Shown one piece after another: positions 42,678 to 51,813 of a DNA stretch of 64,000 nt. Made by a program: the position numbers and the translations under genes. The DNA is from Saprospiraceae bacterium (GTDB lineage: Bacteria; Bacteroidota; Bacteroidia; Chitinophagales; Saprospiraceae): assembly GCA_020630775.1 (NCBI GenBank), contig JAHDIN010000008.1, forward strand, positions 1 through 64,000, written 5' to 3'. A model generated the notes under the pieces. That model did not search any database. It was not told the DNA's origin and saw nothing but the letters and a program-made list of their open reading frames with translations. Position 1 is the first letter of the stretch. Each line of letters begins with the position of its first letter.

Positions 42678-43474
42678 TACTGAGTGTTACTTTTTCTGTT
42701 TTCTAACGAATCAATATATTTTAATGCTAGTTGCTGAGATGCTTTAGCTAGAATAATGGTATCCAACCCAACGCCGACCATTTTTGCACCTTTTTCAATA
42801 TAATTGGCAATTAAAGCCTCTGAAGATGTTAGGACGCCGGCAACTTTGCCACTACTGACTATCCTTTCTAAACAATAATGAACTTTCTCCTTAACCGCTT
42901 CATGTCCTGGATTTCCTAGATAACCCATAGTTGAAGCTAAATCAGCGGGTCCGATAAATATTACATCAAGTCCTTCGACTTCTAAAATTTGATCTATTAT
43001 TTCAACGCCCTTTATTGATTCAATTTGAGCTATAACACACATCTGGTCATTCGCATTTTTAAAATAGTCATTGACACGATTCCATTGCGCAGCACGCGAT
43101 AAGGCTGTACCAACACCCCTAATACCTTCAGGAGCATATCTTGATGCAGCAACAATCTTCTGTGCTGTCTCCAAATCCTCTACCATTGGAATTATAAATG
43201 ATTGGACGCCTGCATCCATGAGCGTCTTCATGTATGAAGGATTTCCTTCTGGCAATCTCACTATTGGATGGGCACTATAACGAGACATCGCTTGCAACTG
43301 TATCACAATCTGGTCGATTGAAAATGGGGCATGCTCTGCATCAATTAAAACCCAATCAAATCCAGCACCCGCCAAAATCTCAGCAGCATAACTATGTGGT
43401 ATGCCATTCCAAATACCTACTTGCTTCTGACCGGTTAGTAAAGCTTGTTTAAACCTATTAGTTATGTCTGTCAT
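42674..43474 (-). CDS. hpaI: 4-hydroxy-2-oxoheptanedioate aldolase HpaI
   Basis: A 266-residue class II (metal-dependent) aldolase of the HpcH/HpaI family. GAGFDWVLIDAEHAPFSIDQ, VRLPEGNPSYMKTLMDAGVQ, YAPEGIRGVGTALSRAAQWN, VIAQIESIKGVEII and VIFIGPADLASTMGYLGNPG match HpaI closely over their full length. It splits 4-hydroxy-2-oxoheptanedioate into pyruvate and succinate semialdehyde, the last step of homoprotocatechuate meta-cleavage. Related sugar-acid aldolases are an alternative, but hpaH and hpaE next door support HpaI. Confidence 0.87.
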   Translation of the reverse strand: MTDITNRFKQALLTGQKQVGIWNGIPHSYAAEILAGAGFDWVLIDAEHAPFSIDQIVIQLQAMSRYSAHPIVRLPEGNPSYMKTLMDAGVQSFIIPMVEDLETAQKIVAASRYAPEGIRGVGTALSRAAQWNRVNDYFKNANDQMCVIAQIESIKGVEIIDQILEVEGLDVIFIGPADLASTMGYLGNPGHEAVKEKVHYCLERIVSSGKVAGVLTSSEALIANYIEKGAKMVGVGLDTIILAKASQQLALKYIDSLENRKSNTQY

Positions 43475-43499
43475 AAATCTTATTTAAAAACTTAAAGGA

Positions 43500-44336
43500 T
43501 CAACCATGCCATTGCTCTGGCAATACAATATGAGGCATGGGCCTGTTATCTTGATCTAATGGATGTGGAAATTGGGTCGCCCAACCTTTAACTTTTACAC
43601 GTTGCTTAGAAATAAAACTTAACTCCAGTGCACGCGGAATTTTTACTCCAGAAAAATTAAGTATTCCGCAGCAATTGTTGGGATGTAAATGGACACAAAC
43701 GTGATGTTCATTTAACGCATCAATAATTTTATCAATACGATGGTAGAATTTGGGATCCCAGAAATTATAGAGTTTATGAAACTCAAATAATATAATTCTA
43801 AATCTAGATAATGTTTGGCTGTCTATTGATTCAATGGCATCATATTCATAACCCTCAATATCCATTTGAAGGACCATTTCATCTTCCGTGACTTCTGAAT
43901 TTTTATTGATCCAATCTTTTAAAGAAACAAATAACCCTTCAGTTTGGGCACCTATAAATTTTTTCGAAAAATGAAAGTTTTCGTGTTTAATAAGTGGGGC
44001 TTCCACAGAGGCATCTGCCATATAAACAACAATATTATTGTCTGCTAATTCCTTTTCAAATCCAGAATACATTCCAACGCCTGGAGAGAAGCACTTTTTC
44101 ACACCGTCAAAGTCATCTGGAACAACATATCCCCCATCATTATCTGGCCCCATTCGTTTTAATGGAACATCAGTTTCAACAGGCTTTAGCTTTTCAATTA
44201 AAGCCAATACTTCCTGCGAAGACATAATCAATTTTTTTCCAGATATGGTTGATAATAGTTTAAGCACGCTGAATTTAGTTCTTAAGTATAGATTAATACT
44301 ATGCAGCCTTATGATTTTATAGATCCTCAATTTCAA
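43500..44336 (-). CDS. FkbM-like SAM-dependent methyltransferase
   Basis: A 278-residue protein. Residue 38 (MSSQEVLALI, coordinate 44225) is a plausible alternative start. DNDGGYVVPDDFDGVKKCFS, a glycine-rich GVGMYSGFE and VLQMDIEGYEYDAIESI match the FkbM/Methyltransf_21 fold; DIEGYE is the characteristic central motif. FkbM enzymes O-methylate sugars or small hydroxy compounds. It lies between hpaI and hpaH in the same direction with small gaps (25 and 11 bases), so it is probably co-transcribed, though no methylation belongs to that pathway. Confidence 0.7.
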   Translation of the reverse strand: MKLRIYKIIRLHSINLYLRTKFSVLKLLSTISGKKLIMSSQEVLALIEKLKPVETDVPLKRMGPDNDGGYVVPDDFDGVKKCFSPGVGMYSGFEKELADNNIVVYMADASVEAPLIKHENFHFSKKFIGAQTEGLFVSLKDWINKNSEVTEDEMVLQMDIEGYEYDAIESIDSQTLSRFRIILFEFHKLYNFWDPKFYHRIDKIIDALNEHHVCVHLHPNNCCGILNFSGVKIPRALELSFISKQRVKVKGWATQFPHPLDQDNRPMPHIVLPEQWHG

Positions 44337-44347
44337 ATTCTTTTACA

Positions 44348-45151
44348 TTAGGAAAATGTCAATTCAATCTTTCCAAATTGATTAAAATCAACGACCATAT
44401 TATCTCCTTCTTGAATTTTTACTGGTCTTGTAAAACTACCAGCCAAAATAATCTGACCTGGCAATAAACTGATACCATGCTGATCATACTTTTTAGCTAA
44501 CCAAGAAATACCATTTGCTGGGTGATTTAAAACAGCTCCAGATACACCACTTTCTTCAATAATATCATTCTTACTCATCATAGCACCTACCCATCGCAAA
44601 TCAGCATCACCTGGACTAATTCGGTGGTCCCCAACAATAACGCCGCCATTAGCTGCATTATCAGAGATTGTATCTCTTACAGTACGCACATAACCTGTTT
44701 CTGGGTCAACCCTAAAAGATCTGGCCGCAATCAATTCCAAAGCAGGAGAGATATAATCCGTTGCATTAAGTACATCTTGAACACTAAGATTTGAACCACT
44801 CAATGGTGACTTTAAAAAGAAAGCCAACTCTACCTCAATTCGAGGATCCAGGAAGTTATTTACTTGAATATCCGCACCATTTTCAAAAACCATATCATCA
44901 AGAAGCATCCCATAGTCAGGCTCATCTATACCCATAGCTTTTTGCATAGTACGCGATGTCAATCCAATCTTATACCCCGCCACTTCGCGACCTTCTTCCT
45001 TTTTAATTTGCATCCAAGCATTTTGAATAGCGTAAGCATCATCAACATCCATATCTGGATAACTAAGTGTGGTCGCTTTGACTTGTTGCCTTTTCTTTTC
45101 AGAATTATGCAATCGCAAAGCCTCATTCTGAATTTGTTCTGTTGTAAGCAT
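44348..45151 (-). CDS. hpaH: 2-oxohept-3-ene-1,7-dioate hydratase HpaH
   Basis: A 267-residue enzyme of the 2-keto-4-pentenoate hydratase family. VAGYKIGLTSRTMQKAMGID, EPDYGMLLDDMVF, DPRIEVELAFFL, RDTISDNAANGGVIVG and LNHPANGISWLAKK align with E. coli HpaH nearly end to end. It adds water to 2-oxohept-3-enedioate, forming the substrate of HpaI. The metal-binding Glu pair is in the RIEVELAF strand. First gene of the leftward hpaH-FkbM-hpaI unit, divergent from hpaE with 113 bases between. Confidence 0.9.
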   Translation of the reverse strand: MLTTEQIQNEALRLHNSEKKRQQVKATTLSYPDMDVDDAYAIQNAWMQIKKEEGREVAGYKIGLTSRTMQKAMGIDEPDYGMLLDDMVFENGADIQVNNFLDPRIEVELAFFLKSPLSGSNLSVQDVLNATDYISPALELIAARSFRVDPETGYVRTVRDTISDNAANGGVIVGDHRISPGDADLRWVGAMMSKNDIIEESGVSGAVLNHPANGISWLAKKYDQHGISLLPGQIILAGSFTRPVKIQEGDNMVVDFNQFGKIELTFS

Positions 45152-45264
45152 AGAGCATTTATTAGTCCAAAACTATTAACTTTTAGAAACCTTTTAGATT
45201 GAAAATGAAATTATTAAACTATAGATGAGTAAATTGCGTTGCCTTTGAATCCAAACCTTATCTT

Positions 45265-46779
45265 ATGTTAAAGGAAAACCAAAAAAAACTCCAAAAAGTA
45301 ATTAAAAGCCTTAAATCAAAAGGTGTACAAAATATTATAGATGGCAAAGAGCTAGCTTCTAGCTCAAAGGAAGTTTTCGAAAACCATTCTCCAGTTGATG
45401 GATCCTTTATTTCGAAAGTTGCAAAAGGCAATTCCAAGGATATTGATAAAGCGGCTAGATCTTCAGCAAAGGCATTTGAAAGTTGGAAAAACTTAGATCA
45501 TAAATCGAGAAGAAATGTTCTTTATAACATAGCAGAGGAAATTGAAAAGAATGCAGATGAAATTGCAGTATCCGAATCCTTTGACACAGGGCAACCAATT
45601 AGATTCACAAAAAAAGCTGCTATAAGAGGCGCTGCAAATTTCAGATACTTTGCCGACAAATGCATAGATGCCGCAAATGGACTATCTACACCAGATACAC
45701 ATCATTTAAATTTCACTATGCGACAGCCTATTGGACCTGTAGGAGTAATTACACCATGGAACGCTCCCTTTATGCTGAGCACTTGGAAAATAGCACCAGC
45801 TTTAGCAGCAGGATGTACAGTTGTCCATAAACCAGCTGAATTTAGTCCTGTAACTGCAAATATTCTATCAAGGGCAGCACATAAAGCAGGCTTACCTTCA
45901 GGTGTATGGAACACTGTTCATGGATTTGGTGAATCAGCAGGAAAGGCATTAACAGAACATGATAATATTAAGGCCATAGCCTTTGTCGGAGAAACTACAA
46001 CAGGTTCTCATATTATGCGACAAGGTGCGACAACACTAAAGCGTGTTCACTTCGAATTAGGTGGTAAAAATCCTGTCATCGTTTTTGACGATGCTGATTT
46101 AGATAGAGCATTAGATGCTGTTATATTTATGAAGTACAGCCTTAATGGCGAACGATGCACGTCTTCATCACGTTTGATATTACACGATAAAGTATACACT
46201 AAATTTTTAAATAAATTAAAAAAGAGAGTTGCGAACATCAAAGTTGGCAATCCATTAGATCCGAAAACAGAAGTTGGTCCGCTCATTCACCCTTCTCATC
46301 AAGAGAAAGTATTAAGCTATGCTGCTCTAGCAAAAGAAGAGGGTGCGAAAGTCTTGGTTGGTGGTACAGCGCCGAAAGGAAAGTTATCAAAAGGTTGTTA
46401 TGTTAATCCAACATTAGTAGAAGGCGTTACTCCAAAAATGAGACTAGGCCAAGAAGAGGTCTTCGGCCCCTTCCTTTCAGTCATGAGATTTAAAACAGAA
46501 AAGCAAGCCATAAAAATTGCTAACTCAGTAAGATATGGATTAACTGCTTACATATGGACTAACGATACTTCAAAAGCACATCGTGTAGCTAGAGATGTCG
46601 AAGCTGGAATGGTTTGGATTAATTCTCAAAACGTAAGACACCTACCTACCCCATTTGGTGGAGTTAAGTACAGTGGCATTGGTAGAGATGGTGGTGAATA
46701 TAGTTTTGATTTTTATATGGAAACCAAAAATATATGTGTTGCATATGGCACTCACCCAATTCCAAAATTAGGAGCATAA
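45265..46779 (+). CDS. hpaE: 5-carboxymethyl-2-hydroxymuconate-semialdehyde dehydrogenase HpaE
   Basis: A 504-residue aldehyde dehydrogenase. VGVITPWNAPFMLSTWKIAP, AGCTVVHKPAEFSP, general-base HFELGGKNPVI and nucleophile NGERCTSSSRL are all present. The ends match HpaE specifically (NSQNVRHLPTPFGGVKYSGI, YMETKNICVAYGTHPIPKLG). It oxidises the ring-cleavage semialdehyde in homoprotocatechuate degradation; 2-hydroxymuconic semialdehyde is an alternative substrate. First gene of a rightward three-gene unit with a metallo-hydrolase and a methyltransferase. Confidence 0.88.
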   Translation: MLKENQKKLQKVIKSLKSKGVQNIIDGKELASSSKEVFENHSPVDGSFISKVAKGNSKDIDKAARSSAKAFESWKNLDHKSRRNVLYNIAEEIEKNADEIAVSESFDTGQPIRFTKKAAIRGAANFRYFADKCIDAANGLSTPDTHHLNFTMRQPIGPVGVITPWNAPFMLSTWKIAPALAAGCTVVHKPAEFSPVTANILSRAAHKAGLPSGVWNTVHGFGESAGKALTEHDNIKAIAFVGETTTGSHIMRQGATTLKRVHFELGGKNPVIVFDDADLDRALDAVIFMKYSLNGERCTSSSRLILHDKVYTKFLNKLKKRVANIKVGNPLDPKTEVGPLIHPSHQEKVLSYAALAKEEGAKVLVGGTAPKGKLSKGCYVNPTLVEGVTPKMRLGQEEVFGPFLSVMRFKTEKQAIKIANSVRYGLTAYIWTNDTSKAHRVARDVEAGMVWINSQNVRHLPTPFGGVKYSGIGRDGGEYSFDFYMETKNICVAYGTHPIPKLGA

Positions 46780-46780
46780 A

Positions 46781-47737
46781 ATGAACAAACGGCAACCTAG
46801 ACTCATTTTACTAGCACTATTCTTTTTAACTAGTTTAAGTTTCTTTGCGTGCCACAATACAAAAGTTCTTATCTATAATAATTCTGATTCTATTGAGGTT
46901 ATCGTACTTGGTATAGCTCAAGATGCTGGATATCCTCAAATACAATGCAAAAAATCTTGCTGCACGACAGCATGGATAAATCAATCAGAGCGTAAAATGG
47001 TAGCTTCAATTGGTGTAAGAAATACCAGTACTAAAGAAGCATGGCTATTTGATGCGACACCTGACATTAAAGACCAATTAAATATCCTACTAAATGGAGA
47101 ATACACTTTAAAAGGCATTTTCCTGACGCACGCACACATGGGGCATTATACAGGATTAATGGAATTAGGCAGAGAAGCACTTGGCGCAGACGCTATCAAT
47201 GTATATGCTATGCCAAGAATGAGAACTTATCTCCAATCAAATGGTCCATGGAGTCAGCTAGTTGACTTAGGTAATATCAATATTGTTTCAATAAAACATG
47301 AGGAAAAAATAAGCATAGATCAAAATCTCACAATCACACCTTTCCTTGTTCCCCATAGAGATGAATTTTCTGAAACTGTTGGATTTAAAATAAATGGTCC
47401 TTCAAAATCCGCAATATTTATACCTGACATTGACAAATGGCACAAATGGGAAACCGATATTAAATCAGAAGTCGAGCACTCAGATTATGCTTTTTTGGAT
47501 GGTACTTTTTTTCGGAATGGAGAAATTTGGGGAAGAGACATGAGCGAAATCCCGCATCCTTTTATAGAAGAAAGCTTCGTCACTTTTAAAGATTTAAGCA
47601 CAGATGAAAAATCCAAAATCTATTTCATACACCTAAATCACACAAACCCTTTATACAATCAAAACTCAAAAGAGTATAAAACGTTGATTAACTTTGGATA
47701 TCGATTAGCTGCTGAAAAAATGAAAATTGTACTCTAA
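46781..47737 (+). CDS. PqqB-like metallo-beta-lactamase-fold lipoprotein
   Basis: A 318-residue protein with a lipoprotein signal (LFFLTSLSFFAC, Cys at about residue 24). The mature part has the PqqB-like pattern VLGIAQDAGYPQIQCKKSCC near residues 43-63, a metal-binding LTHAHMGHYTGL, FLVPHRDEFSETVGFKI, FIPDIDKW and FIHLNHTNP. The central motif reads HAHMGH where most metallo-beta-lactamase folds have HxHxDH, so the usual Asp is Met-Gly; PqqB-type proteins often have this. It starts one base after hpaE, hence co-transcribed. As an exported enzyme its role in an aromatic pathway is unclear. Confidence 0.72.
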   Translation: MNKRQPRLILLALFFLTSLSFFACHNTKVLIYNNSDSIEVIVLGIAQDAGYPQIQCKKSCCTTAWINQSERKMVASIGVRNTSTKEAWLFDATPDIKDQLNILLNGEYTLKGIFLTHAHMGHYTGLMELGREALGADAINVYAMPRMRTYLQSNGPWSQLVDLGNINIVSIKHEEKISIDQNLTITPFLVPHRDEFSETVGFKINGPSKSAIFIPDIDKWHKWETDIKSEVEHSDYAFLDGTFFRNGEIWGRDMSEIPHPFIEESFVTFKDLSTDEKSKIYFIHLNHTNPLYNQNSKEYKTLINFGYRLAAEKMKIVL

Positions 47738-47738
47738 T

Positions 47739-49343
47739 ATGTTAAGCAAAGAAGAAAAAAGAAAATTAAGATCAGACTTATTCAGGCATCTTGATGGCAT
47801 CGTTATTTGTCCGACGATGTATTCATTATACAAAAAGGGTGTCTTAGATTATTTGCTTAAAGTAAAGGAAGTAAGTTTAAGTGATATCACCAATGAGTTT
47901 AATGCCAATGAAGGATACTTAAATGTAGCTTTACGTTTGTTATGTTCTCAAGGATGGCTGACTCAAAAATTAGACAATAAAGCCGATACAATCAGTTACG
48001 CTTTGACTTCAAGATCGCAAGAAGCCTTTACTAATGCTGAAATTTACGCTGATGTTGACCATCTTTTAAAATTCTCCGCAAAATTTCCGAAAAGAAAATT
48101 TCATGAGGCGCCATTCCAGGTTTTGAAAAAAATCATGAATAAATTCCAAAATAATTACGGATTGGATGTTGATCAAAAAGATGGTGTCGCATATCAAATG
48201 CTAAAGCATATTGAGGGAATTATCGTTGGCCCTACTGTTGTTCAATTAGGCATGAGTGGCATGTTTCATAAATACTTCATGGAAACTTCATTTAATGCAG
48301 GTGAATTTCATAAGGATGCAAACAACTTTGAAAGCCTTTTGGACTTTTTTGTTTGGCTTGGATGGTTTGAGAAACGAAACCAAAATTTCTCCTTTACTGA
48401 CAAAGGATTATTTTTTGCAAAGAGAGCATCTGCGTATGGAGTGACCGTTTCTTATATCCCTATGTTTAGACATATGGACGATTTGCTATTTGGAGATGCA
48501 GCGGCATTAAGAAATGTAACTTCGGGAGAAGATGAAAAGCATGTAGATAGAGAAATGAATGTGTGGGGATCTGGAGGTGCCCATGCCGCTTATTTCAAAA
48601 AAATGGACGAAGTCATTATCGATATATTTAATCTTCCGATTGAAGAACAACCTAAAGGGATTCTTGATATGGGCTGTGGTAACGGCGCATTTCTAATCCA
48701 TGCTTTTGAAACAATTGAACAAAGAACATTAAGAGGCCAGATGCTAGAAGAACATCCATTATTCCTTGTGGGTGCAGACTATAACGATGCGGCGATTAAA
48801 GTCAGCAGAGCTAATTTAATTCAAGCAGATGTTTGGGCTAAATTAATGTGGGGTGACATTGGAGACCCAGATAGATTGTCTCAAGATTTGATGGAAAATT
48901 TTAAAATCGATTTGTCTGAGTTGCTCAACGTAAGAACATTTCTTGACCACAATAGAATTTGGAGCGCTCCTTTAAACACAGACAATTTAGATACTTCAAC
49001 TTCTACTGGCGCATTTGCTCATAGAGGCCAACGCATAAGCAATAACTTAGTAGAAGCTAATTTAAAGGAGCACTTCAATAAATGGAGACCTTACATTAAA
49101 AAACATGGGCTGCTCTTAATTGAATTACATTCTGTTGACCCAAGCAAAGTGTCTGAAAACCTTGGTAAAACTGCGGCGACAGCATATGATGGAACACATG
49201 GTTTTTCTGATCAGTATATAGTAGAATTAGACGTATTTAAATCCGTGATTGATTCAATAGGCTTACAAACTGTTGAAAAATACGCTACCAGATATCCAGA
49301 TTCAGATATCGCTACAGTAAGTATTAATCTATTGAGAGAGTAA
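47739..49343 (+). CDS. AprA-MT-like SAM-dependent methyltransferase
   Basis: I use ATG 47739 (MLSKEEKRKLRSDLF); an in-frame TTG at 47727 would overlap the previous gene. About 534 residues. The SAM-binding motif is GILDMGCGNGAFLIHAF, near residue 303. The C-terminal TSTSTGAFAHRGQRISNNLV and TAATAYDGTHGFSDQYIVEL resemble the methyltransferase domain in apratoxin synthase (AprA). The N-terminal half is an internal duplication of a winged-helix unit: HLDGIVICPTMYSLYKKGVL and HIEGIIVGPTVVQLGMSGMF. Substrate unknown. Last gene of the hpaE unit. Confidence 0.65.
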   Translation: MLSKEEKRKLRSDLFRHLDGIVICPTMYSLYKKGVLDYLLKVKEVSLSDITNEFNANEGYLNVALRLLCSQGWLTQKLDNKADTISYALTSRSQEAFTNAEIYADVDHLLKFSAKFPKRKFHEAPFQVLKKIMNKFQNNYGLDVDQKDGVAYQMLKHIEGIIVGPTVVQLGMSGMFHKYFMETSFNAGEFHKDANNFESLLDFFVWLGWFEKRNQNFSFTDKGLFFAKRASAYGVTVSYIPMFRHMDDLLFGDAAALRNVTSGEDEKHVDREMNVWGSGGAHAAYFKKMDEVIIDIFNLPIEEQPKGILDMGCGNGAFLIHAFETIEQRTLRGQMLEEHPLFLVGADYNDAAIKVSRANLIQADVWAKLMWGDIGDPDRLSQDLMENFKIDLSELLNVRTFLDHNRIWSAPLNTDNLDTSTSTGAFAHRGQRISNNLVEANLKEHFNKWRPYIKKHGLLLIELHSVDPSKVSENLGKTAATAYDGTHGFSDQYIVELDVFKSVIDSIGLQTVEKYATRYPDSDIATVSINLLRE

Positions 49344-49413
49344 TTAGGATTATTAAGTTATATCGTATTTCCGACAGTATAGCGTAGATAAAATCTAGAT
49401 ATTGATTTTTAAG

Positions 49414-51813
49414 ATGAGCACTATATTTAAGAACTCAATTCTGTTTTTAATATTAGGTTACTCCACGCTTGTAAATTGTCAAAGTAAAGGTTTAACGATT
49501 AATGTTATTTCTGAGGCAACACAGAAACCAATTCAGGACGCTCATGTCTTTATTGCCAATTCTACAATTGGTGGTTTTACAAACACTAATGGTATCATTA
49601 AATTGAACGTACCAGAAGAATCTACCAATGAGATTATCATTTCGCACCTATCCTATCAAGCCTTATCCATTAGCTCAGAGGAATATCTCAGTAGTAATGG
49701 CGAACTCATCGTATCATTAACTCAGTCAAATATAGATTTAAGTAATATTGTCATTAGTGCAAAACGTGACAAGCAATGGAAAAGAAATTTCAACAGATTT
49801 AAAAAAGCCTTCATTGGAGAAGGCAAGATTGCATCCAAATGCGAAATTCTAAATCCAGAAGTTTTAAGATTTGAAGAATTAGAATCTGGATTTAAAGTAA
49901 GCGCCGTAGATCTTATACAGATCAAGAATGAACATTTACAATACAAGCTTTACTTTCTACTTAACACATTTGAAATTGATAAAAACGGATCAACTAGATA
50001 TCAGGGTCGTAGTTTCTTTGAAGAATTACAAGAAAGCAAATCAAAAAAAGTCATAGATCAAAGACAGGCAGTATTTGAAAAAGGCTTGAGGTATTATTTG
50101 AAATCGATAATAGATGGTACAAGTCAAGATCTCGGATTTAAATCAAGTATTCAAAAATATACAGACAATCAGTTTATTGAATTAAGTCAAATTAATCCTT
50201 CTGAGTACTTGATATTTGATGAACAAAATCAAATCTATAATCTATACTTTAGCGAATTCCTACAGGTTATAAACTTAAACCAAAAGTCGTCTATTCTTGA
50301 AACCAAAGCCAATCTAGTCTCTGGCTTAGAACGCAGTAGATTCGGCAATCCAACAGATGGTAAAAGATCCAAGATTGAATATGCGACATCCCAACTATAT
50401 AAAACAAGTCCGACATTAATTCTAGACAAATACGGCCATCTATTAAATCCTAATACAATAAAAGAATATGGATATTGGGCCAACCTTAAGGTCGCACATT
50501 TATTGCCGTGGGATTACAAATTAGAATGGCAAACACAACCCAACTTGCTCAATCGATTCAAAAAACTAATCTATGGTAGCCCAAATGAAAAAGAACAAAC
50601 ACTGGATTTTATAAACACAACATGGAAAAGTGAGTACACGGCTCCACTCGTTGAATTGCTAAGGATGAGTTCAGATAAATTTATAGTCAAAGAAATATCT
50701 GAAATACTTAAAACCAAAACCCAAGAAAAAGAGAATGATTTTTATGATGCTATTAAAAATCTATGGGAAAAAGAAAAATCATACAATACTTACTACCCAG
50801 ATTTTAAAGCTGAAATTTATAAACATATAGATGATCGTTTTGAAACTTATTTTATGGGCCGAGCTAATCAAAGCCTTATTAGATTCGATGAAATTCTTTG
50901 GGGTGGCGTTAGGCAAGATGGCATACCGCCGCTTCGATATCCTAAAATGATATCTGCTCAAGAAGCTTCTTATTTAAATGATGACAATATAGTTTTTGGC
51001 ATTTCAATTAACGGTATCACAAGAGCCTATCCTAAAAGAATTTTAGCATGGCATGAATTTTTTGTTGATGATTTCAATGGCACTAAGATAGCTGGCGTTT
51101 ACTGCACCTTATGTGGTACGGTTATTCCTTACGATATGACCTTTAATGGCGTTATACACAATTTAGGAACCAGTGGATTTTTATATAGATCAAATAAACT
51201 AATGTATGATCAAGCTACTCAATCTTTGTGGAGCACCATTGATGGTTCGCCAGTAGTTGGTCCATTAATCAATCAAGGTATTAAATTAGAAAGCCATGCA
51301 GTTGTGACTACAACATGGAAAGAATGGAAAACTCAGCATCCAAACACAGAAGTCTTATCGCTTGACACAGGACATGAAAGAAACTATGATGAGGGCGAAG
51401 CTTATAAAACTTATTATAGTAATGATAAGCTAATGTTTCCCGTCCCAAATTCTGACAAGAAACTTAAAAACAAAGACGAGGTATTTGTAATACGAATTCC
51501 AGAAAACGAATTTAATCCAATCGTATTCGACGTAAAATATTTAAAGAAGAAAAAACTTATTCATCATACCGTAGGAGAAATTCCCATTGTTATTATCACA
51601 AACGAAAGTGGAGCTGCAAGAGCATATCATTCTGATAATCTAAAATTTAAATGGAATGAAAAAAACTTAAAAGATCAAAATGATCAAGAGTGGATTATTA
51701 ATGAATATAGTCTAATAAATCACGAAGGAAAGCAACTCAGAAGGCTACCTGCTCACAACATATTTTGGTTTGCATGGATAAATTACAGACCTAACACAAT
51801 TTTGATCAAATAA
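49414..51813 (+). CDS. DUF3179 protein with carboxypeptidase-regulatory-like N-terminus
   Basis: Read from ATG 49414 (MSTIFKNSILFLILGYSTLV), about 799 residues, with a signal peptide. Residues about 25-115 are a carboxypeptidase-regulatory-like beta-sandwich (ISEATQKPIQDAHVFIANST). The middle (about 120-470) is an unassigned periplasmic region. The C-terminal 310 residues are DUF3179: GGVRQDGIPPLRYPKMISAQ, RAYPKRILAWHEFFVDDF, YCTLCGTVIPYD, LYRSNKLMYDQATQSLWSTI. The CTLCG pair is the family's conserved Cys site. The fusion is unusual: DUF3179 is often nearly the whole protein. Function unknown. Confidence 0.78.
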   Translation: MSTIFKNSILFLILGYSTLVNCQSKGLTINVISEATQKPIQDAHVFIANSTIGGFTNTNGIIKLNVPEESTNEIIISHLSYQALSISSEEYLSSNGELIVSLTQSNIDLSNIVISAKRDKQWKRNFNRFKKAFIGEGKIASKCEILNPEVLRFEELESGFKVSAVDLIQIKNEHLQYKLYFLLNTFEIDKNGSTRYQGRSFFEELQESKSKKVIDQRQAVFEKGLRYYLKSIIDGTSQDLGFKSSIQKYTDNQFIELSQINPSEYLIFDEQNQIYNLYFSEFLQVINLNQKSSILETKANLVSGLERSRFGNPTDGKRSKIEYATSQLYKTSPTLILDKYGHLLNPNTIKEYGYWANLKVAHLLPWDYKLEWQTQPNLLNRFKKLIYGSPNEKEQTLDFINTTWKSEYTAPLVELLRMSSDKFIVKEISEILKTKTQEKENDFYDAIKNLWEKEKSYNTYYPDFKAEIYKHIDDRFETYFMGRANQSLIRFDEILWGGVRQDGIPPLRYPKMISAQEASYLNDDNIVFGISINGITRAYPKRILAWHEFFVDDFNGTKIAGVYCTLCGTVIPYDMTFNGVIHNLGTSGFLYRSNKLMYDQATQSLWSTIDGSPVVGPLINQGIKLESHAVVTTTWKEWKTQHPNTEVLSLDTGHERNYDEGEAYKTYYSNDKLMFPVPNSDKKLKNKDEVFVIRIPENEFNPIVFDVKYLKKKKLIHHTVGEIPIVIITNESGAARAYHSDNLKFKWNEKNLKDQNDQEWIINEYSLINHEGKQLRRLPAHNIFWFAWINYRPNTILIK

